Source: Tetrapisispora phaffii CBS 4417 (Eukaryota > Ascomycota > Saccharomycetes > Saccharomycetales > Saccharomycetaceae). Taken from it: DNA of 64,000 bases. The notes below the pieces were generated by a model that was not told where the DNA came from, did no database searches, and saw only the letters and a list, made by a program, of their open reading frames with translations. The translations under genes were made by a program, and so were the position numbers. Shown here piece by piece: positions 60,601-64,000 of the stretch. Numbering within the stretch: the first letter of the stretch is position 1; each line of letters starts with the position of its first letter. The stretch spans positions 124,001 through 188,000 of the forward strand of contig NC_016522.1 of the NCBI RefSeq assembly GCF_000236905.1, given 5' to 3'.

Positions 60601-62714
60601 TATCAGCTTATGTTAAGTTATTATTAGAAAGTTTTGCATATTTCGAAAATTCCATTTTTCGTATTATTGTACCATTGACCGGTTCCATTATTGAATGTAT
60701 TCAAACTCTCTGCTCCAAAACGAAAGAGTCTGATAAATTCATTATGCCCATAATTTTATTATTAAATGGATTGGAAAAATTATTAATGAATGCTTATAAA
60801 AAATTAGAACCAACAACTGAAGATAGTTTTTTTTCGGCTACATCTGTGGGTTCTGATTTCTTACAATCAATGGTTTCTAATGTCTTTATTTCAGAAGGCT
60901 CTTCTTCTTCTAAAAATTCGCAAGGACAATATAATGTTCTTTTTCAATCATTCAAACAAATTTTACACTGCTGCCTCGAAGTCTGGGAATCCTTGTCTTC
61001 TTTGCCTGGATTTTCAAAGTCAAGCGGTTCCAAACAATTGATAACTTACAATTCAAAAAGATTAAATGATAAAATTATCCATCTAATATATTCCCTATTT
61101 AACTTGGAGCCAATTGAAACCATTGAATGCATTTCTACGCTGCAAAAAGATAGCATTTATTCTCTATTAAGTTCACTTATGAATACCTATGAAATCGATT
61201 TTGGTCCGTTCATTCTTTATGATATTACAATTATATGCAATAAAGGTTCAGAATTACATTTTTCGATAAATAGTGATTCAACAACAATTAACAAAATTTC
61301 CAGAAACGTTAATAATCACAATTCTAAAATTAGTACAAAATTTTTAGTTAAATTTCTTTTGGAATACATTTTAGAAGTTTCAGATTTCAAGAAGGATATT
61401 TTCTTAAAAGATCTTTCAATATTCTTTAAACATATATCTAATAATTATTTGAAATTTGAAGACATATCGCTTGAATTATTGCAGATGTACTCAATTGTAG
61501 CCCAAGAAGTTGGTAGTGGAAAAATAGAAAATAATGCAGTTTTTAAAAAAGACTTGTCAGATACGTTTATTAAATACTTACCTAATGCCATCAATTTGAG
61601 AACGTCTGACACTGAGGAACAACTAAAAATGAAATTTAAAACAATAAAATTAGTTGTCTCAAATATTCACTTAATATTAGACGAGAAAAAGGAGAGTGAT
61701 AAATTTCAAAACTGTTTATCTACTATTATATCAATAGCCCTTCAACCAATCTATAAAAAGCTAGATTTTGATTCATTACCAGACGAATTTTACGAATTAT
61801 CACTTGCAGTAACTATAAATTCTAATGGAGACAGCTTGTGGAATACAATAATCAACAACACCTATAACAATGACAAAATATTTAAGTCTTTAGAATTGAT
61901 GCACAAGTTATCACCAATCTTCCTAATTTGGTCAAATTATTCTACGAACAAGACCAACTTAATAGCGACTTTGTTACTGGGATCTGATCCAATGCCTCTT
62001 GCTATCAGACCATCTGTTATTTCGTTTAATTCTTGGAATTATTCTGAATTAGACATAAAATTCATAAGAATATTGAAAATATCGTACTTGATTTTGATAA
62101 ACAAAAATGATAATTATTTACTAAGTTTTAAAGAGTTGATAGAATATGTTTGCCAGTCTTTATTATCCCACGAAACAAAATTGAAAACTGCTTCTTGGAT
62201 TTTATTAAGAAGTTTATTATTCAAATATTCAGAGTCTCATTTCCATGAATATTGGCCTTTAATTTCCTATTGTTTGCAAACCAATTTACAAGATTTCTAT
62301 GAAAAATTGAAACTTCAAGTCCCTATTGATGCAAATAATGTTCTTCAAATGGCAAAATCATTAGATTTACTATTGCTATTTAATTTTGAAGATTTCAGTG
62401 CTACGAATGAATGGTTATTTATTATTGATAGTATAAATTGTATATCTAAAGAGGGTCCATATATGTCCTTATCTGATATAATTGGAGAATCCAAAGAATA
62501 CGAAACATTATCAAGCACTATATCGCCAATAAAATTATCCGGTCCTGTTAATTCGTTGCTGCTACTAGGAATCAATAATATTGATAGCCATTTTAGATTA
62601 AAAGATTTTTTTAAGAATATCAGCTACTTCCATTATGAGTATGTTTACAGCCTGGAAAAGGTTGATATGAAGCCCATCGAAAAAGACCTAATCGAAGACA
62701 TTTTCTGGGCCTAA
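57654..62714 (+). CDS. DOP1: Golgi/endosome protein Dop1 (dopey family)
   Basis: Dop1 works with the Mon2 scaffold and the flippase Neo1 in endosome-to-Golgi traffic. The 1686-residue protein (S. cerevisiae 1698) is an uninterrupted frame of helical repeats. The conserved dopey N-terminal domain covers about 15-310, with YALQYFDTVAEWADYIANLG and, near residue 75, VPYQVSRRL-like sequence and GVHKKTLEVYTYIF. The C-terminal region carries heptad leucines. The frame begins two GTG codons earlier; the first ATG is 57654 (MSQYLKPLS). The stop is only 111 bases from convergent MTQ2. Essential in S. cerevisiae. Confidence 0.95.
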   Translation: MSQYLKPLSVDSKSTVVDAKQKKFEANVEYALQYFDTVAEWADYIANLGKLLKVLQSWTPQFHNVKYYVPLPYQVSRRLTSSLLPSLPAGVHKKTLEVYTYIFSKIGIEALSAECNIWVPGILPLMTYASMSVKSQLIELYDTYLTQVNITALQIIIKPLLASLLTGIDDDSSEFQPLVFRLIETVRGRLNNDSLFWKSFFLILITNKEHRLGGIALLTKKLPSLNAIPHKKATIAKSDEEKNIDETVLTKQKLMERGLSTLLPGTEDLVKEEPGLLIRAFVSCMKQENDILIKRGILDLMVQRVHLDSPVIQIIISKENKELLLIECCKIMLSRDMSLNRRIWNWLLGPNNYLSSNSSSKITNNSSEAGDGMKEQETSNSYFVKFGLDPILNSLRELMVRETTLPVCFNICTSMLDKYELSSLIIPKLFLPLMLATMRFQSNDQIMDLSNSFLNSIDTDIIWTESYQYIINSDNFEYLDFLLSNLNFKNYEELTIRHLPLIFLTLFEIQKNKKDRFLYDGKFINILMRLIELIPSKAFTPIDNIDILSESKNKADDVLTKLTEYYKPTFFSNGENNIKDLTKSCFDLNTLTLLIYNDSYQLLSTCLNSNINTKKCFELYMAILDNLQGDTSIGKSEEYNYHTIKVCSLINQYLDNSNIDDETIYIINKFFIKHLASKISVIESNKLLKKIMQYLWNCLLMAPTKLDAVKCIDALADNIPPGYIEEQLAYSFIQETDIANKIFVLDLLWNHLDKDVIVLGRTVDLLLDYLFDKQSTFYLYASQWLQEIKNNNTIDKLYDFILTKLLKFEFLNRNSLHELDDLEMFTYKIQSLINILETNEGEILEDLFTKQTKTYLFDKNKETNTYSSLIINILIQLLKMSNNHHVESVRSSLILLDLLLNGEESNCKEIVIFLLEMSSNYGSKGDFESESIAVSLINIVSKVLHESYANNVKLDIFEDNTIHLKYLDYLVTSVPKMEGTLIISAYVKLLLESFAYFENSIFRIIVPLTGSIIECIQTLCSKTKESDKFIMPIILLLNGLEKLLMNAYKKLEPTTEDSFFSATSVGSDFLQSMVSNVFISEGSSSSKNSQGQYNVLFQSFKQILHCCLEVWESLSSLPGFSKSSGSKQLITYNSKRLNDKIIHLIYSLFNLEPIETIECISTLQKDSIYSLLSSLMNTYEIDFGPFILYDITIICNKGSELHFSINSDSTTINKISRNVNNHNSKISTKFLVKFLLEYILEVSDFKKDIFLKDLSIFFKHISNNYLKFEDISLELLQMYSIVAQEVGSGKIENNAVFKKDLSDTFIKYLPNAINLRTSDTEEQLKMKFKTIKLVVSNIHLILDEKKESDKFQNCLSTIISIALQPIYKKLDFDSLPDEFYELSLAVTINSNGDSLWNTIINNTYNNDKIFKSLELMHKLSPIFLIWSNYSTNKTNLIATLLLGSDPMPLAIRPSVISFNSWNYSELDIKFIRILKISYLILINKNDNYLLSFKELIEYVCQSLLSHETKLKTASWILLRSLLFKYSESHFHEYWPLISYCLQTNLQDFYEKLKLQVPIDANNVLQMAKSLDLLLLFNFEDFSATNEWLFIIDSINCISKEGPYMSLSDIIGESKEYETLSSTISPIKLSGPVNSLLLLGINNIDSHFRLKDFFKNISYFHYEYVYSLEKVDMKPIEKDLIEDIFWA

Positions 62715-62825
62715 CTTCACACCTATTTGTAGTGATAGTTTTCATAACCACATTATTTATAGATCTAGTTATAATTACTAAATGATGCATTACTAATATA
62801 TAGTATAAAATGTGCTCTTATTAAT

Positions 62826-63494
62826 TTAACGTCTTGAGAAACGATATACACTAAGGACTTCCCATCCTGCCTTTCTTTGCTTAACCAGTTCAACTTTCCA
62901 GCTATAATTATCGATCATGTCCTTAACAATTTCTTCTGGGCGATTTTGAGCACAGAATAATATATATGCCACTCCATCAGGCGATAAAATATTTCCAAGG
63001 TTATCTAGGACTCTCTGAGTCACCACCATTCCGTTTTTACCACCTTCCAAAGCTAAATCTAACCATGTATGGATATCCTTTTCATCAGCTGGAACGAGTG
63101 GTACCTTCTCAGCTGGAACGTATGGTGGATTAAATACTAATACATCCACTTGATTATTTCTTAAATTAGATCCTAAATCTGTTTGTATGCAATCCAAGTA
63201 ACTCTTATCGCAATCATTTTTCTTTGCTGTTTCCAACGTTGTTTTAACTGCCCATGGACTAATATCCAAGCCAAAGTATAATGAATTTCCCATTGTCGGA
63301 ATATGATTCTGCATCATAAACGTAAGCACAATCCCAGTACCAGGGCCAAACTCACTCACAACCGTAAGTTTGTTCTTAAACCTATCTTTTAAAAAAAGTT
63401 GCTCATCTTCTAAAGAATCTAGTAGCAGGAAACTATCTTCACTTGGTTCATAAACTTTCTCATAATCACAAGTCACATATGGAGTTGGTAACAT
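62826..63494 (-). CDS. MTQ2: eRF1 glutamine methyltransferase catalytic subunit
   Basis: Mtq2, activated by Trm112, methylates the glutamine of the GGQ loop in release factor eRF1 (Sup45) using S-adenosylmethionine. The 222-residue protein (S. cerevisiae 221) opens [21 protein letters not shown]. It has the Gly-rich SAM motif EFGPGTGIV near residue 49 and the catalytic NPPY tetrapeptide near residue 122, within [12 protein letters not shown]. Both are intact. It ends in a basic tail, RFSRR. It sits between DOP1 and RUB1 exactly as YDR140W does. Confidence 0.96.
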   Translation of the reverse strand: MLPTPYVTCDYEKVYEPSEDSFLLLDSLEDEQLFLKDRFKNKLTVVSEFGPGTGIVLTFMMQNHIPTMGNSLYFGLDISPWAVKTTLETAKKNDCDKSYLDCIQTDLGSNLRNNQVDVLVFNPPYVPAEKVPLVPADEKDIHTWLDLALEGGKNGMVVTQRVLDNLGNILSPDGVAYILFCAQNRPEEIVKDMIDNYSWKVELVKQRKAGWEVLSVYRFSRR

Positions 63495-63881
63495 TACAAA
63501 AAGTATACTGCAAATAATCTAGCGCAATAAGACCAAATCACAAGCATATTTCCACTCTTGAATAGTTAATATACAGAGGTACAGAGATGACTTATCTCAA
63601 ACCTAGAATATATACATACATATGCATATACCTTTTATTATTTTACATTAACATTCTTGAAGTTTTTCCAACTCATCGCAAGGTTTAAATTATTTTTCAC
63701 TCAAAAGTAAAATTTAAGGTCACAGTTAAAAACTATAATAAACTATTTATACGATATTGTTCATACTCGGTAGTTGAGGTCATCTTCGAATATAGGAGGT
63801 GACTCAATATATAGAACAGCATATCTATTGAGTATTTAAAGTTGAAAAGGGTTAAATCTTAAAAAGTAGGACACTGAAGTG
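63495..63881. other. Divergent promoter region of MTQ2 and RUB1
   Basis: A 387-base spacer. No specific site is supported and no gene is seen. Confidence 0.5.
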
Positions 63882-64000
63882 ATGCAAATAAAGGTAAAAA
63901 CATTGACTGGTAAAGAAATAGCCATCGAGGTACAAGGAAGTGATAAGGTGTTCCATATCAAAGATCTTTTAGAAGAAAAAGAAGGTATCCCTCCATCACA
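63882..64000 (+). CDS. RUB1: Ubiquitin-like modifier Rub1 (Nedd8), N-terminal part
   Basis: Rub1 is conjugated to the cullin Cdc53 through Ubc12 and Dcn1. Thirty-nine codons are in the window, starting [17 protein letters not shown] and reaching KEGIPPS, the first half of the ubiquitin fold. The cut is the window edge. S. cerevisiae RUB1 has an intron, but the part visible here contains no splice donor. Confidence 0.93.
   Translation, partial: MQIKVKTLTGKEIAIEVQGSDKVFHIKDLLEEKEGIPPS

Overview
This window looks like nuclear DNA from a budding yeast of the family Saccharomycetaceae. Genes are compact and almost intronless. Nearly every one is recognisable as the orthologue of a named Saccharomyces cerevisiae gene. 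Coding sequence is AT-rich, and TATA boxes, PAC/RRPE elements and zinc-cluster sites are of the usual yeast type. I count 22 protein-coding genes, two of them cut by the window edges. I recognise no tRNA, rRNA or snoRNA gene, no complete transposon and no CRISPR.

The gene order interleaves two blocks that are separate in S. cerevisiae. One is the YLR143W-YLR127C block of chromosome XII: DPH6, PUT1, RRN5, SLS1, NHA1, SLX4, CKI1, USB1, an ACE2/SWI5 gene, DIP2, DCN1 and APC2. The other is the YDR161W-YDR139C block of chromosome IV: ACL4, SAC3, RPA14, ENT5, GIR2, a yapsin, SAN1, PEX7, DOP1, MTQ2 and RUB1. These blocks are ohnologous tracks of the whole-genome duplication (WGD). Members of both tracks are also missing (no SSY1, HOM2, TAF12, ZRT2 or TIS11/CTH1). 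A lineage that sorted its duplicates differently from Saccharomyces fits best, for example Vanderwaltozyma/Tetrapisispora, Naumovozyma or Kazachstania. I cannot name the species. VPS70 is the one gene that belongs to neither track.

Layout. 1-6.4 kb: DPH6 (cut), PUT1 with a long promoter holding two Put3-type sites, and RRN5. 6.8-14 kb: SLS1, ACL4 and NHA1. 14.8-22.6 kb: SAC3, RPA14, ENT5 and GIR2. 23.2-34.4 kb: VPS70, SLX4, CKI1, USB1 and the ACE2/SWI5-type factor. 34.6-42.1 kb: DIP2, DCN1 (with an intron directly after its ATG) and APC2. 42.1-49.3 kb: a 7.26-kb stretch with no recognisable gene. 49.3-64 kb: a very long yapsin, then SAN1, PEX7, DOP1, MTQ2 and the start of RUB1.

The genes are housekeeping and do not form one system, but some share control signals. 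RPA14 (Pol I), DIP2 (SSU processome), ACL4 (Rpl4 chaperone) and GIR2 carry PAC and/or RRPE elements of the ribosome-biogenesis regulon. PUT1 has proline and nitrogen control sites. The ACE2/SWI5 gene has a Mcm1-forkhead element typical of G2/M genes. The parts least explained by known annotation are the gene-free stretch and the yapsin beside it, whose C-terminal half is a tandemly repeated Ser/Thr/Glu stalk.
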